From Zhongshania aquimaris (GTDB lineage Bacteria; Pseudomonadota; Gammaproteobacteria; Pseudomonadales; Spongiibacteraceae): a stretch of 64,000 bases of DNA. The position numbers and the translations under genes are program-made. A model generated the notes under the pieces. The model worked only from the letters and a program-made list of their open reading frames with translations. It was not told where the DNA came from and did no database searches. Within the stretch, counting starts at the first letter, position 1. Each line of letters begins with the position of its first letter. This document shows, in pieces, positions 17,437 through 26,316 of this stretch. Where the stretch lies: assembly GCF_019312595.1 (NCBI RefSeq), contig NZ_JAHWDQ010000002.1, positions 248,001 to 312,000 on the forward strand, in the 5' to 3' direction.

Positions 17437-18063
17437 TTAATTTAAAATACGCATAAGCGTATCGATATGGTGCTCCATATATTCTGTACTGCTGGGTTCA
17501 ACACCGAGAATACGCTCTGTAATAGGCGCTACATTTACTAAGTAAATTAATGCGCCGGAGAGGATGTGGAGTAGATCCATGGAGTCTACCTTGGGTAATA
17601 GGCCCCGGTGTTGAGCCAGTTCTATCATGGCCCTGCCTTCGATAAAATCTGTGCCGAGAAACTCCTCAACCAGCCAGTCTAGTCGCGGGCCGGGCATGGA
17701 CGATTCTTGGAACATAATTTTTACCCACTCCGGATTGTCGAAGGTAAATTGCAGAATACGCCGGCACAAATCCCGAATCATTTCCGATTTATCATCAGAA
17801 TTTTTTCTTTGCAGAGAGATATCTTCAATATAGCGGGGCAAGGCATTGTTTCGCTGACGCCACACATAGGCAACGGCCTCCTTCCACAAAACCTCCTTGT
17901 TATCAAAATGGTACTGCACAAAGGTCTTTTGCTCTCCTGCCTGCTCAGCAACGATAGAAAATGAGGTGCCATCAAAGCCCATTTGCCCAAAAAGCTTGGC
18001 GGCAGCTTGAAGCACATTTTCTCGCCGTTGATTCGATTTGCTTGCTGGTTTCTTGGTATTCAT
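17437..18063 (-). CDS. TetR/AcrR-family regulator
   Basis: TetR-type repressor of 208 residues. The amino-terminal HTH is QRRENVLQAAAKLFGQMGFDGTSFSIVAEQAGEQKTFVQYHFDNKEVLWKEAV broken up as helix 1, turn and recognition helix; the YHF(D)NKE element is typical. The carboxy ligand domain is unassigned. It is convergent with the symporter and divergent from the PEP-synthase-like operon at 18253. A perfect 22-bp inverted repeat lies in the shared promoter region (18152-18173), so it most likely controls that operon. Confidence 0.9.
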   Translation of the reverse strand: MNTKKPASKSNQRRENVLQAAAKLFGQMGFDGTSFSIVAEQAGEQKTFVQYHFDNKEVLWKEAVAYVWRQRNNALPRYIEDISLQRKNSDDKSEMIRDLCRRILQFTFDNPEWVKIMFQESSMPGPRLDWLVEEFLGTDFIEGRAMIELAQHRGLLPKVDSMDLLHILSGALIYLVNVAPITERILGVEPSSTEYMEHHIDTLMRILN

Positions 18064-18133
18064 AAGGCCTAATTTATTTACCCTTCTCTTATGGCGCGTG
18101 ATTATAAGGTCTAACGCTAGCGCAACTTAGCAT

Positions 18134-18173
18134 TTGGCTTGACATTACAGCAAAACTATATGATCGTATAGTT
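18134..18173 (+). promoter_or_regulatory. Promoter with overlapping TetR operator
   Basis: A -35 candidate TTGGCT at 18134-18139 and -10 TATGAT at 18158-18163 (18-bp spacer) drive rightward. The perfect inverted repeat AAACTATA-TGATCG-TATAGTTT at 18152-18173 covers the -10. A repressor bound there would block transcription. The assignment of the divergent TetR protein as its ligand is inference. Confidence 0.6.
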
Positions 18174-18252
18174 TGTTTGATAAAGTCTACCTTGCTCATA
18201 AAAAGGTGTAGACGCTCATATAACTATAAAAGCAATAAGACGGAATGATGGA

Positions 18253-20667
18253 ATGCATAGCGTGACGCCAGAGATACATTTCCTAGAGGAGTTAGGAGTT
18301 AATCAAGCGCGCCTTCACGCCGCTGGTGGAAAGGCCGCTGGGCTCAGTCAACTGATGGGCTGGGGCCTTAAGGTGCCGGTGGGGTTTGTGATTTTAAATG
18401 CTCAGCGCGGTGAACATCCCGCAGAGCTCGCCGATTACTACCGGCAACTAGGTGCTGGACAGGTAGCGGTACGTTCATCTGCGTTTGGCGAAGATGGCGT
18501 TGAAAGCTCATTTGCGGGCCAGTACGAAAGTATCCTTAATGTCAGTGGTTTAGACGAATTAAAAGACGCTATAGATCGCTGTGTCGATTCCTTGACTAGT
18601 CAGCGCGCCAGTTCATATCAGCGAGACAAGCATATTCAAAGTAGCCAAATGAATGTTGTGGTTCAGAATATGGTCGACGCCAGCTTTGCCGGCGTTATGT
18701 TTACGGTTGATCCTGTATCCGGGCGCCATGACAGGCAAGTTATTGACGCTGTCGCCGGTCTAGGGGAGGCCTTGGTCAGTGGCGAAGCGACGCCTGATCA
18801 TTATGAGCTAGATGGTGAGGGTAAGATCGTTCATTCCGACTTGCTTGGTGATGCCCCGATGTTGTCGCCACAACAGTGCTCGGCGCTTTTCAGCGATGCC
18901 AAAAAGGCAGTGCAAGAGGCGGGCGCGCCCTTGGATTTAGAGTGGGCTATTGATAAGGCAGGAGAACTGTTTTGGCTCCAAGCACGGCCAATTACCACTA
19001 TTGGTTCTGACTTGAATGAATTAGATACGCCATTAAAACCTGGTGATGTGCTTACCCGTTGCAACGTGGGTGAAATGATGCCGGGTGCAAGTTGCCCCTT
19101 AACCTTTTCAACGACAGGTCGTTGTATTGAAAACGGCATGCAACACATGCATGTGAGTTACGCGGGGCGACCGGCTGTGAATGAGGAATGGACTCAAGTC
19201 GCAATGAGTCACGGCAAACTCTTTCTTAACCTAAGTGGTTCCATCGCCGCGGCGGCAAATGTGTTAGGCGTAGACGCAAAGTCGATGGGCTATAGCTTGT
19301 GTGGTGGTGTCGTCGAGGAGTTAAAGGAGCCAAAGAAAAGTTACTGGTGGATACGTTTGCTGGGCACCATGAGAATGCTCAAATATTTATATACAGTAGA
19401 TGACATTATTGAAAAATTTGAAAAAAGGGCAAGTCACTTCTCTTTGCCCGTGACCGGCACAAGTCACGAGATCGCTAGTGCTTTAGATCAAGCCTTACCT
19501 TTTTATTCGGAGGCGATGGCTGTTCATTTGCAATCATCAACCACCTCGGGTTTTGCATCTAATATATTGCAGGGAATGATTTCCGGGGGCCAAGAGAGTA
19601 CGGCAGTAGAGCAAGCTGAGGCCGCCAGTTTAATGGCGGGCGCCAATGATGTGGAGAGCGCAGTGCTGGTAGAGCAGCTTGATGCCATCGTTGCGAAAAT
19701 TGCAGAAAATAAAGAAGAAGCGAAACAATTTATAAATGCGACGCCTGCCGATGCAGTAACTTACTTGTACAGCGCTGACTCAAAAATTAGCGCAGACTTT
19801 AATGACTTTCTTAAACGGCATGGTCATCGTGGTTACCGCGAGCTTTGCATGCGCGAGGCAAGCTGGGCCGATGCACCAGAAACGCTAATTGCCACCATGC
19901 AGGCTTCGGTAAAAGGCCAGCTTGGCGGTGCGAGAAAAGTCACGAAGCCCCATCAGGTTGATCCCAATAATTTAAGTCGCGGGCTGCGTTGGATTTTGCC
20001 AAAAGCACATAATGCTATTCGTCGCCGGGAAAAAACAAAATCCTTGTTGGTGGATATTGCCAATCGCTTTAAGCGTAGTTATCGAGCTTTGGGCGAGCAG
20101 TTATTCAGCGAAGGAAAGTTAAGCGATGCGGATCAAGTCTTCTTTTTTACTCATAGAGAATTAATTGACTTTGTCGATGGCAAGGTCGATCTGGGTTTAT
20201 GGCAAAGTAAAACAAAAGCACGTCGAACCGCATTGTACTTCCAAGACAAATTGAAATTTGACGAAATATGTGTAGGAAAACCGGTCCCTATTGACCCGCG
20301 CATACACGTGAACCATGAAGGAAAAATTACTGGACGCCCGGTTTCCTCAGGCAGTGTGGTGGGAATAGCTCGGGTAGCTTTTAGTGTGGATGAGGCCGCC
20401 GGATTAAACCCAGGTGAAATACTTGTTGCGCCAATTACTGACGTTGGCTGGACGCCGTATTTTAGTCTAATCGCAGGGTTGGTGACCGATGTCGGCAGCT
20501 CGGTATCTCATGGTGCAGTGATTGCCAGAGAGTACGGATTACCCGCCATTGTTAATACTCGCGTTGCCACTCAACAAATTAAGACCGGCGACAAGATACA
20601 CCTCGACGCTGATACTGGCGTAGTGACAATTTTACAAACTTTTGATTCTCTTAATAACAATCTCTGA
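18253..20667 (+). CDS. PEP-synthase-like phosphotransferase (PPDK_N / PEP-utilizing domains)
   Basis: Protein of 804 residues. The amino-terminal ATP-grasp domain shows GGKAAGLSQLMGWGLKVPVGF, VAVRSSAFGEDGVESSFAGQYE, SFAGVMFTVDPVSG and WLQARPIT. The carboxy swivelling domain has SVSHGAVIAREYGLPAIVN with the phospho-acceptor His753. There is no PEP/pyruvate TIM barrel, so the domain plan is that of rifampicin phosphotransferase and related small-molecule phosphotransferases rather than PEP synthase itself. The middle (about 260-700) would bind the acceptor, which is unknown. First gene of the TetR-controlled trio, nine bases from the next. Confidence 0.82.
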   Translation: MHSVTPEIHFLEELGVNQARLHAAGGKAAGLSQLMGWGLKVPVGFVILNAQRGEHPAELADYYRQLGAGQVAVRSSAFGEDGVESSFAGQYESILNVSGLDELKDAIDRCVDSLTSQRASSYQRDKHIQSSQMNVVVQNMVDASFAGVMFTVDPVSGRHDRQVIDAVAGLGEALVSGEATPDHYELDGEGKIVHSDLLGDAPMLSPQQCSALFSDAKKAVQEAGAPLDLEWAIDKAGELFWLQARPITTIGSDLNELDTPLKPGDVLTRCNVGEMMPGASCPLTFSTTGRCIENGMQHMHVSYAGRPAVNEEWTQVAMSHGKLFLNLSGSIAAAANVLGVDAKSMGYSLCGGVVEELKEPKKSYWWIRLLGTMRMLKYLYTVDDIIEKFEKRASHFSLPVTGTSHEIASALDQALPFYSEAMAVHLQSSTTSGFASNILQGMISGGQESTAVEQAEAASLMAGANDVESAVLVEQLDAIVAKIAENKEEAKQFINATPADAVTYLYSADSKISADFNDFLKRHGHRGYRELCMREASWADAPETLIATMQASVKGQLGGARKVTKPHQVDPNNLSRGLRWILPKAHNAIRRREKTKSLLVDIANRFKRSYRALGEQLFSEGKLSDADQVFFFTHRELIDFVDGKVDLGLWQSKTKARRTALYFQDKLKFDEICVGKPVPIDPRIHVNHEGKITGRPVSSGSVVGIARVAFSVDEAAGLNPGEILVAPITDVGWTPYFSLIAGLVTDVGSSVSHGAVIAREYGLPAIVNTRVATQQIKTGDKIHLDADTGVVTILQTFDSLNNNL

Positions 20668-20676
20668 AAAGCGCAA

Positions 20677-21672
20677 ATGACTATGATTGACGAAAAGACT
20701 CTCACCCAGTTTGGCATAAAATTAGAAGATGAGTTTCCCCATGTCTTTAGTGAAGACCATGAAGACTGGAATGAATCCTATTTTTTCGATTGGTATGATC
20801 GTGAGGGGCACAATGCCGGTCACTGCCGTATTGCTTGGCACCCAGTTCAGAAGCGTGTGCTTTTTTGGTTGTATATATTTAACGGCTCGGAATGGATGAT
20901 TATTGAAGAGTATCGCCTGCCATTTTCAGAGCTTAAGTTAAATGCCGATAAGTCGGTGTTCTCTTATTCAGGCTGGGGCCTAGCGTTCGACTACGTAGCC
21001 ACTGCCGCGCTCAATGCCGGTAAATTAACGGTGTCTGGATTTGCCCGCGTGGTATCGGGCCACCGACAGGGACTGGTATTGCCTGTGAGTCTGAACTTGG
21101 CATTTCAGGCGCTTGGTCCCGCACATTCACGGGGTGCTGGCACCGTAGAAAATCACAGCGCTGAAGGCTTCAGTACTAATCGGTATGAGCAGCCAATTGC
21201 CGCGGAGCTGCAATTAGCGATTGACGCAGATAAATACCTTATCGGTGTGCGCGGTGAGCGTGATCATTCCTGGGGACCGAGGCCTTGGGATATGGAGTGG
21301 CAATTTTTTGTGGTTAATAGCGAACATTTCAGTCTTCAGTCTACGGTAGTGAATATACCCGACTGGCCGACCATTCAAATGGGATACTATCAAGCGACAG
21401 AGAAAGAGATGGAGCATCTCAGCAAGGTTGAGTTCGATTTGGTATTTGATGCGGCTGATCCGACGAAGGCGGTGCAGGGCAGCTTTAGTTTAGTTTGTGA
21501 TAGCGGAAGACAAATAAGTGGGCGCATAGAAACAATTAGCGGAATGGAAATTGATATTACTCACACCTTCGCGACACCGAAGCGCACAGAGTATCGCCGT
21601 TCACTTGTGCGTTGCTTCATCGAGGGTGAAGACGCGGTGATTGGCTGGTTGGAATGTAATCGCCAAATTTAA
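20677..21672 (+). CDS. DUF7064-like / CrtC-fold hypothetical protein
   Basis: Protein of 331 residues, rich in beta strands and with no signal peptide. The segment VRGERDHSWGPRPWDMEWQFF resembles the conserved core of DUF7064/DUF7065 proteins, related to the AttH/CrtC lipocalin-like hydratase fold. Members bind hydrophobic ligands, and some hydrate isoprenoid double bonds. No catalytic assignment is possible by eye. It is nine bases after the PEP-synthase-like gene and 27 before the LLM enzyme, clearly one operon. The family assignment is from motif memory, so moderate. Confidence 0.7.
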   Translation: MTMIDEKTLTQFGIKLEDEFPHVFSEDHEDWNESYFFDWYDREGHNAGHCRIAWHPVQKRVLFWLYIFNGSEWMIIEEYRLPFSELKLNADKSVFSYSGWGLAFDYVATAALNAGKLTVSGFARVVSGHRQGLVLPVSLNLAFQALGPAHSRGAGTVENHSAEGFSTNRYEQPIAAELQLAIDADKYLIGVRGERDHSWGPRPWDMEWQFFVVNSEHFSLQSTVVNIPDWPTIQMGYYQATEKEMEHLSKVEFDLVFDAADPTKAVQGSFSLVCDSGRQISGRIETISGMEIDITHTFATPKRTEYRRSLVRCFIEGEDAVIGWLECNRQI

Positions 21673-21699
21673 AAAACTAAAAAATAATTAGGTAATTAA

Positions 21700-22710
21700 A
21701 TGAAAATTGACGGACCCTTTTATGCGCAAATGAGTGGCGCAGCCGACGAGGCAAAGCGTTTGGCTGCGATAGGCTACGACGGTGTTTATTCCCTGGAGGG
21801 AAGTTGGGACCCCTTCTTTCCACTGGCCCTCGCCTCGGAACACGAACCGAGCCTCGATATTGCCACGGGTATTGCGGTAGCCTTCCCGCGCAACCCATCG
21901 CATATCGCCTATCAGGCTTGGGATTTACAGACTTTCTCGAAGGGGAAGTTTAGTCTTGGCATAGGCTCGCAAATAAAACCGCATATTGAAAAGCGTTTCG
22001 GTTTGGAATTTAACCCCGCGGCGGCAAGAATGCGGGAGTATATTCTCGCTGTAAAAGCGTTCTTCGACTGTTGGCAAAACGGGTCTACATTGGATTTTCA
22101 GGGTAAGTTTTATCGCCATACTCTAATGACACCGATGTTCAACCCCGGCCCAAACCCTTATGGTGTTCCGCCAATTTTATTAGGTGCGCTGGGCCCAAAG
22201 ATGACCGAAGTGGCGGGCGAAGTAGCAGACGGTTTGATTGTCCATCCATTCAATAGTATGCCGTTTCTTGAAAATCACGCGCTCCCCGCTGTTCGGCGGG
22301 GCCTTGAAAAATCGGGTCGTGGTTTTGATGATTTTACCTTGCAAGTGAACGCCATCATTATTACCGGCGAAACCGAAGCCGAATATCTGGCAGCGGAGAA
22401 AAGTGTAAAGGGCTTGCTGGGTTTCTACGCGTCAACACCAGCGTATATCCCGCCTATGGACGCTGTGGGGCTGGGTGATTTACAGCCGATTATGAATCGG
22501 CTGTCGAAAGAAGGTAAATGGGATGAGCTCGGTAGCTACGTTAATGATGAGTTTGTCGACGCGTTTTGTACTAGAGGTAAGCCTGAAGAAATTGCTGGTA
22601 AGCTAAAAGCTAAATATGGCGCTTACGCAGATAGATTAGCGATTTACGCCCCTTATGCTGCACCGGATGAGATGTGGAAAAAAATTATAAGTGAGCTGAA
22701 ATCGTCGTAA
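21700..22710 (+). CDS. LLM-class flavin-dependent oxidoreductase (TIGR03617-like)
   Basis: Luciferase-like TIM-barrel enzyme of 336 residues using F420 or FMN. Typical pieces are EAKRLAAIGYDGVYSLEG, DIATGIAVAFPRNPSHIAYQAWDLQ, SKGKFSLGIGSQIKPHIEKRFG, and PPILLGALGPKMTEVAGEVADGLIVHPF. The family is common in actinobacteria and in hydrocarbon- or steroid-using marine gammaproteobacteria. Third gene of the trio with the phosphotransferase and the DUF7064-like protein. The substrate is unknown. The ribosome-binding site is weak (AGGT nine bases upstream). Confidence 0.85.
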   Translation: MKIDGPFYAQMSGAADEAKRLAAIGYDGVYSLEGSWDPFFPLALASEHEPSLDIATGIAVAFPRNPSHIAYQAWDLQTFSKGKFSLGIGSQIKPHIEKRFGLEFNPAAARMREYILAVKAFFDCWQNGSTLDFQGKFYRHTLMTPMFNPGPNPYGVPPILLGALGPKMTEVAGEVADGLIVHPFNSMPFLENHALPAVRRGLEKSGRGFDDFTLQVNAIIITGETEAEYLAAEKSVKGLLGFYASTPAYIPPMDAVGLGDLQPIMNRLSKEGKWDELGSYVNDEFVDAFCTRGKPEEIAGKLKAKYGAYADRLAIYAPYAAPDEMWKKIISELKSS

Positions 22711-22776
22711 TTCACAATGAATTAGCAATTGTCGGTATACACTCACAATGTTAAACCGAACTGAGTTTTGGCTGTT

Positions 22777-23253
22777 ATGAAAAAATGGATTTATGCAGCG
22801 TTGGCGGTGCTCGCACTGTATCAAGTTTATCTACGGAACCCCCAGCTAGGCGAGCACGTTCAGGCCTTTTTACCAGTAGCGTCAGAGCCTAGGTCCCAGG
22901 GTGTTAGTGATGAAGTTGGCGGCGAACAACAATTAGCCGATGCGTTTAATCGCCAGCTTAGCGATGTTCAAGTGAGTGGTAGTGGGCAAGTTATTAAGGT
23001 CTTGGCAGACGATACCAAGGGAAGCCGGCATCAGAAGTTCATTCTTAAACTCACTTCCGGGCAAACGTTATTGGTTGCGCATAATATCGATATAGCGCCG
23101 CGTATCGAAGGTTTACAAGCCGGCGATAAAGTTAAATTTTATGGTGAGTACGAATGGAATAAGCTGGGTGGCGTACTGCATTGGACACACCATGATCCAG
23201 CAGCACGACACGTCGGCGGCTGGTTAGAACACCGTGGTCGACGTTATCAGTAG
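22777..23253 (+). CDS. DUF3465 family protein
   Basis: Predicted exported or membrane-anchored protein of 158 residues. A hydrophobic amino terminus (KKWIYAALAVLALYQVYL) precedes the DUF3465 domain (QVSGSGQVIKVLADDTKGSRHQKFILKL; LQAGDKVKFYGEYEWNKLGGVLHWTHHDP), probably an OB-like fold. The ATG at 22777 is preferred over the TTG at 22768. Its function is unknown. It is convergent with the TauE/SafE gene, with only three bases between stops. Confidence 0.82.
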   Translation: MKKWIYAALAVLALYQVYLRNPQLGEHVQAFLPVASEPRSQGVSDEVGGEQQLADAFNRQLSDVQVSGSGQVIKVLADDTKGSRHQKFILKLTSGQTLLVAHNIDIAPRIEGLQAGDKVKFYGEYEWNKLGGVLHWTHHDPAARHVGGWLEHRGRRYQ

Positions 23254-23256
23254 CGC

Positions 23257-24033
23257 TCAACCTTCTAGTGCCTTCCAAAGCCCCAGTGCACTTATCAATA
23301 GCAGCGTTATGCCCAATACTCTAAAGAAGATGGGTGTTTCTGCTTTCAGCATTTTTGCGTGAAAGCGCAGGCCGATAAAGTGGCCGATCGCGGCGCAGGG
23401 TAATAGCCACAGATGGTGAATCATTTGCAGGCTAACATCGGCATAGATAAATGCCGCTAGCTTTATACTCACTAAAATAAACCACAGAGCAAACAAGGTA
23501 TCGCGCAGTCGTTCGCGGGCAACATGCTGGGCGGCCACTGCGATAATTAAGGGCGCGCCAATTAATGAGGTGCCGCTGATATAACCACCGGCCATTAGGA
23601 ATATGGCATCGACAAACTTGTTATTACTCTTAAAGGGTTTGTTGAAAATGTAGGTCACCGCGTACACCGACACGATCACGAAAATGATCATGCTTAGCAC
23701 GTCGGCGGGCATGGTAATCAAACCAAACACACCGAGTAGTTTTGGCACGATCATGATTGCCAACATATATCTTAGGTAGGGCCAATCGACCGTACTTTTG
23801 TGAGCGCGAGTGGCGGTTTCTGATTTACGGTTGTTCAAGACCAGCGTGATGGACGAGAAGAATAATAACTGCACGGAAATCAGCGGTAGAAAGACCAGCG
23901 GCTGGTTGTATACCAGTAGTAAAAAGGGCAGTGATAGAACCGCGCCGCCAAAGCCGAGACCGGAACGGACAAAGCCGCTCCAGACAAAGATCAAGCCGAT
24001 CAGTAGGTACTGATATAGTTGAAGGTCAGACAT
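23257..24033 (-). CDS. TauE/SafE-family membrane permease
   Basis: Protein of 258 residues with seven to eight hydrophobic helices. Two similar halves each start with a glycine-rich stretch (WSGFVRSGLGFGGAVLSLPFLLL; GGYISGTSLIGAPLIIA). The family exports sulfite, sulfoacetate or other organosulfur anions. The neighbours do not define its substrate. It is far from the sulfide locus near 52-58 kb, so I do not link them. Confidence 0.87.
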   Translation of the reverse strand: MSDLQLYQYLLIGLIFVWSGFVRSGLGFGGAVLSLPFLLLVYNQPLVFLPLISVQLLFFSSITLVLNNRKSETATRAHKSTVDWPYLRYMLAIMIVPKLLGVFGLITMPADVLSMIIFVIVSVYAVTYIFNKPFKSNNKFVDAIFLMAGGYISGTSLIGAPLIIAVAAQHVARERLRDTLFALWFILVSIKLAAFIYADVSLQMIHHLWLLPCAAIGHFIGLRFHAKMLKAETPIFFRVLGITLLLISALGLWKALEG

Positions 24034-24310
24034 TGGTATCCGGTGACATTGTGTAAACGTGTGGCGGGAATTGCTGGTGCAAATTGTAAGGTGCTAGCCA
24101 TTCCGTTGCTAGGGTCTGTTGCTGTAATCTGGATAATTTCGGCAGCCGATCGCTGCTCTCCAAGCTATATTTTGTGTTTATCGTCATCGCCTATAGCTAA
24201 AACCAACAAAGGGCGTACTCTGACAGACATCACTACTAGCGTGGTGGTGTTTTGTATTGCCGGTGAGATGTCTATGTGGCGTCCACGCCCCACTGAATGG
24301 AGTTCAGTTT

Positions 24311-24430
24311 ATGAGTAAAGAACAAAAAAGTAATAAAGAAACCAAGAAAAAGCCCTTGTTAACGCAAAAGGAGAAGAAGCTAGCCAAAAAAGACAAGGCT
24401 AGTACTACAAAAAGTTCACCGTTCAATTGA
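24311..24430 (+). CDS. Small lysine-rich protein (39 residues)
   Basis: Short reading frame with GGAG eight bases ahead of its ATG. The product begins MSKEQKSNKETKKKP and contains LTQKEKKLAKKDK; 13 of 39 residues are lysine. Small basic proteins with a similar (L)KEKR/KAxKK core are widespread unannotated genes in gammaproteobacteria (recollection). The good ribosome-binding site and biased composition argue for a real gene. A cytoplasmic, possibly nucleic-acid-associated role is a guess. Confidence 0.6.
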   Translation: MSKEQKSNKETKKKPLLTQKEKKLAKKDKASTTKSSPFN

Positions 24431-24637
24431 TATCCCAAAACTCACAGGTGCGTAGCAGCCAATGCCTCGCACCTGATGCCTCGTACTTACACTCAGTAAC
24501 ACCTACTTCCTAAACCTTTATTAACCATGATTTAAGCGATGACTTCCGCGAGTGTCCGCTAAGATACGCGGCTGCCTTTAATGACTAGCTAGGTTAATAT
24601 TGGCTGCATTCAATAATAGATCGATGTGGTTTTGGCG

Positions 24638-25906
24638 ATGACGACGGCGCTGCTAAATCAGCAAATTGAGGATGTGTATCGAAAGGAGTCGCGTCGTGTA
24701 TTGGCGACACTCCTACGTTTACTCGGCGACTTTCAATTAGCGGAAGAGGCTCTGCAAGATGCATTCACTGTGGCTTTAAAACAGTGGCCTAGCGACGGCG
24801 TACCAGCAAATCCTCGGGCCTGGTTGGTGTCTACCGGGCGATTTAAAGCGATTGATGGACTGCGGCGGCAGTCGCGCTTTGTGCACGGTGTCGACGAGCT
24901 TGCCGACCAGTTGGAGGCGGACACCCCCGATTTTGTCGCCTTTGCTGATGATGATATCGAAGATGATCGTCTGCGCCTTATTTTCACCTGCTGCCATCCC
25001 GCCCTTGCCGAAGACAGTCGTGTTGCTCTGACGCTGCGCGAAGTCTGTGGACTGACGACGGAAGAAATCGCCAGCGCGTTTCTCAGTCGGCCAAGCACCA
25101 TTGCCCAGCGCATTGTCCGCGCCAAGGCAAAAATTCGCGACGCGAATATCCCCTATCAAATACCCAGTGCGGCGGAATTACCGGAGCGTATAAACGCGGT
25201 GCTGCAGGTGCTCTACCTAATGTATAACGAGGGCTATTCGGCGTCGTCGGGGGAAAATGTCACGCGGGCTGATCTTTCCGCAGAGGCGATTCGCTTGGCG
25301 GAGTTAGTGCTAGATTTAAATAGTGATAGCACTGCTGACACGGAAATAGCAGGGCTGCTCGCACTCATGTTATTGCAGGAGTCCCGCCGCGCTGCTCGCA
25401 GTGACGCGCAGGGTGAATTGGTGCTGATGGCGGATCAGGATCGCCGTCTCTGGAACCGCGATTTCATCGAAAAGGGTCTGGCCTTGGTGCGCCGCGCACT
25501 TGGCGATGGTCGCTATGGCCCCTATTCTATTCAGGCCGCTATAGCGGCGATTCACGCCGAGTCTAGCTCGCCGGACACCACCGATTGGCACGAGATTGTG
25601 GGTTTGTATGAGGTGCTGTTAAGGGTGAATGCCAATCCGGTTATTGCCTTGAACCGTGCGGTTGCTGTTGGCATGCGAGACGGCGCTGCCGCTGGGGCAC
25701 GGGCAGTGGATGAGATATACGATAGCGGTGTGTTGGCGGACTACCACCTCTTGCACGCCGCACGGGCCGATTTTCAGCGCCAGCTTGGGCTGCATCAGGC
25801 CGCTCTGACGGCCTATGAAACGGCGATTGGCTATGCCCAGCAGCTACCGGAAATTCGGTTTTTAGAAAAACGTATCGCCGAGATGCGGGCAAAATTAGCG
25901 AGATAA
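24638..25906 (+). CDS. ECF42-type RNA polymerase sigma factor (DUF6596 carboxy domain)
   Basis: Group IV sigma factor of 422 residues. Regions sigma2 (VYRKESRRVLATLLRLLGDFQLAEEALQDAF...WPSDGVPANPRAWL) and sigma4 (LTLREVCGLTTEEIASAFLSRPSTIAQRIVRAKAKIR) are followed by a long helical TPR-like extension (about 190-420) with LYLMYNEGYSASSG and VIALNRAVAVGM, the marks of ECF42/DUF6596. There is no anti-sigma factor. In this group the extension is thought to control activity. I use the ATG at 24638, not the GTG at 24626. It is linked to a YCII/DGPF gene, as is usual for ECF42. Confidence 0.92.
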   Translation: MTTALLNQQIEDVYRKESRRVLATLLRLLGDFQLAEEALQDAFTVALKQWPSDGVPANPRAWLVSTGRFKAIDGLRRQSRFVHGVDELADQLEADTPDFVAFADDDIEDDRLRLIFTCCHPALAEDSRVALTLREVCGLTTEEIASAFLSRPSTIAQRIVRAKAKIRDANIPYQIPSAAELPERINAVLQVLYLMYNEGYSASSGENVTRADLSAEAIRLAELVLDLNSDSTADTEIAGLLALMLLQESRRAARSDAQGELVLMADQDRRLWNRDFIEKGLALVRRALGDGRYGPYSIQAAIAAIHAESSSPDTTDWHEIVGLYEVLLRVNANPVIALNRAVAVGMRDGAAAGARAVDEIYDSGVLADYHLLHAARADFQRQLGLHQAALTAYETAIGYAQQLPEIRFLEKRIAEMRAKLAR

Positions 25907-25980
25907 TTTGGCGGCCCGTGTCGATTTAAGGTCTCCCTATTCGACTAGGATAAACAGCAAGCTTTTAGAGGGTGAAGAAA

Positions 25981-26316
25981 ATGAAGTACTTATGTTTAGT
26001 CTATGGCGACGAAGCCAAAATGGCGGAAATGAATGATGCCGAGTGTATGTCCTGTGTTGGGGGGCTCATAGACAGCGGTCATTTCATTGCCGGCGAAGCG
26101 CTGCAGCCTGTAGAGACTGCCACTACCCTGCGCATTCGCAATGGCAAAGTCTCCTATACCGATGGCCCCTTCGCCGAAACCAAGGAACAGCTAGCGGGGT
26201 TTTATCTACTGGAAGCCCGCGACCTTAACGAGGCGCTGGATAAGGCGGCGAAAATTCCGCCCGCCCGTATCGGTTCAATTGAAGTTCGGCCAATACGTGA
26301 GTTACAGCCAGATTAA
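25981..26316 (+). CDS. YCII/DGPF-domain protein
   Basis: Protein of 111 residues in the YCII-related superfamily. It contains the namesake-like motif TDGPFAETKEQLAGFYLLEA and a conserved carboxy IEVRPI. DGPF proteins are the constant genetic partner of ECF42 sigma factors and often their target. Start ATG at 25981, with GAGG about ten bases upstream. The 3' end overlaps the end of the convergent acyltransferase gene by four bases. The enzymatic role is unknown. Confidence 0.87.
   Translation: MKYLCLVYGDEAKMAEMNDAECMSCVGGLIDSGHFIAGEALQPVETATTLRIRNGKVSYTDGPFAETKEQLAGFYLLEARDLNEALDKAAKIPPARIGSIEVRPIRELQPD

Noticed and set aside
18253-20667. Annotation as true phosphoenolpyruvate synthase (PpsA)
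   Set aside because: The PEP/pyruvate TIM-barrel domain is absent; only ATP-grasp and His-swivel domains are present.
24019-24318. 99-residue plus-strand frame beside the TauE/SafE gene
   Set aside because: Overlaps the start and promoter of the TauE gene on the other strand; composition not protein-like.
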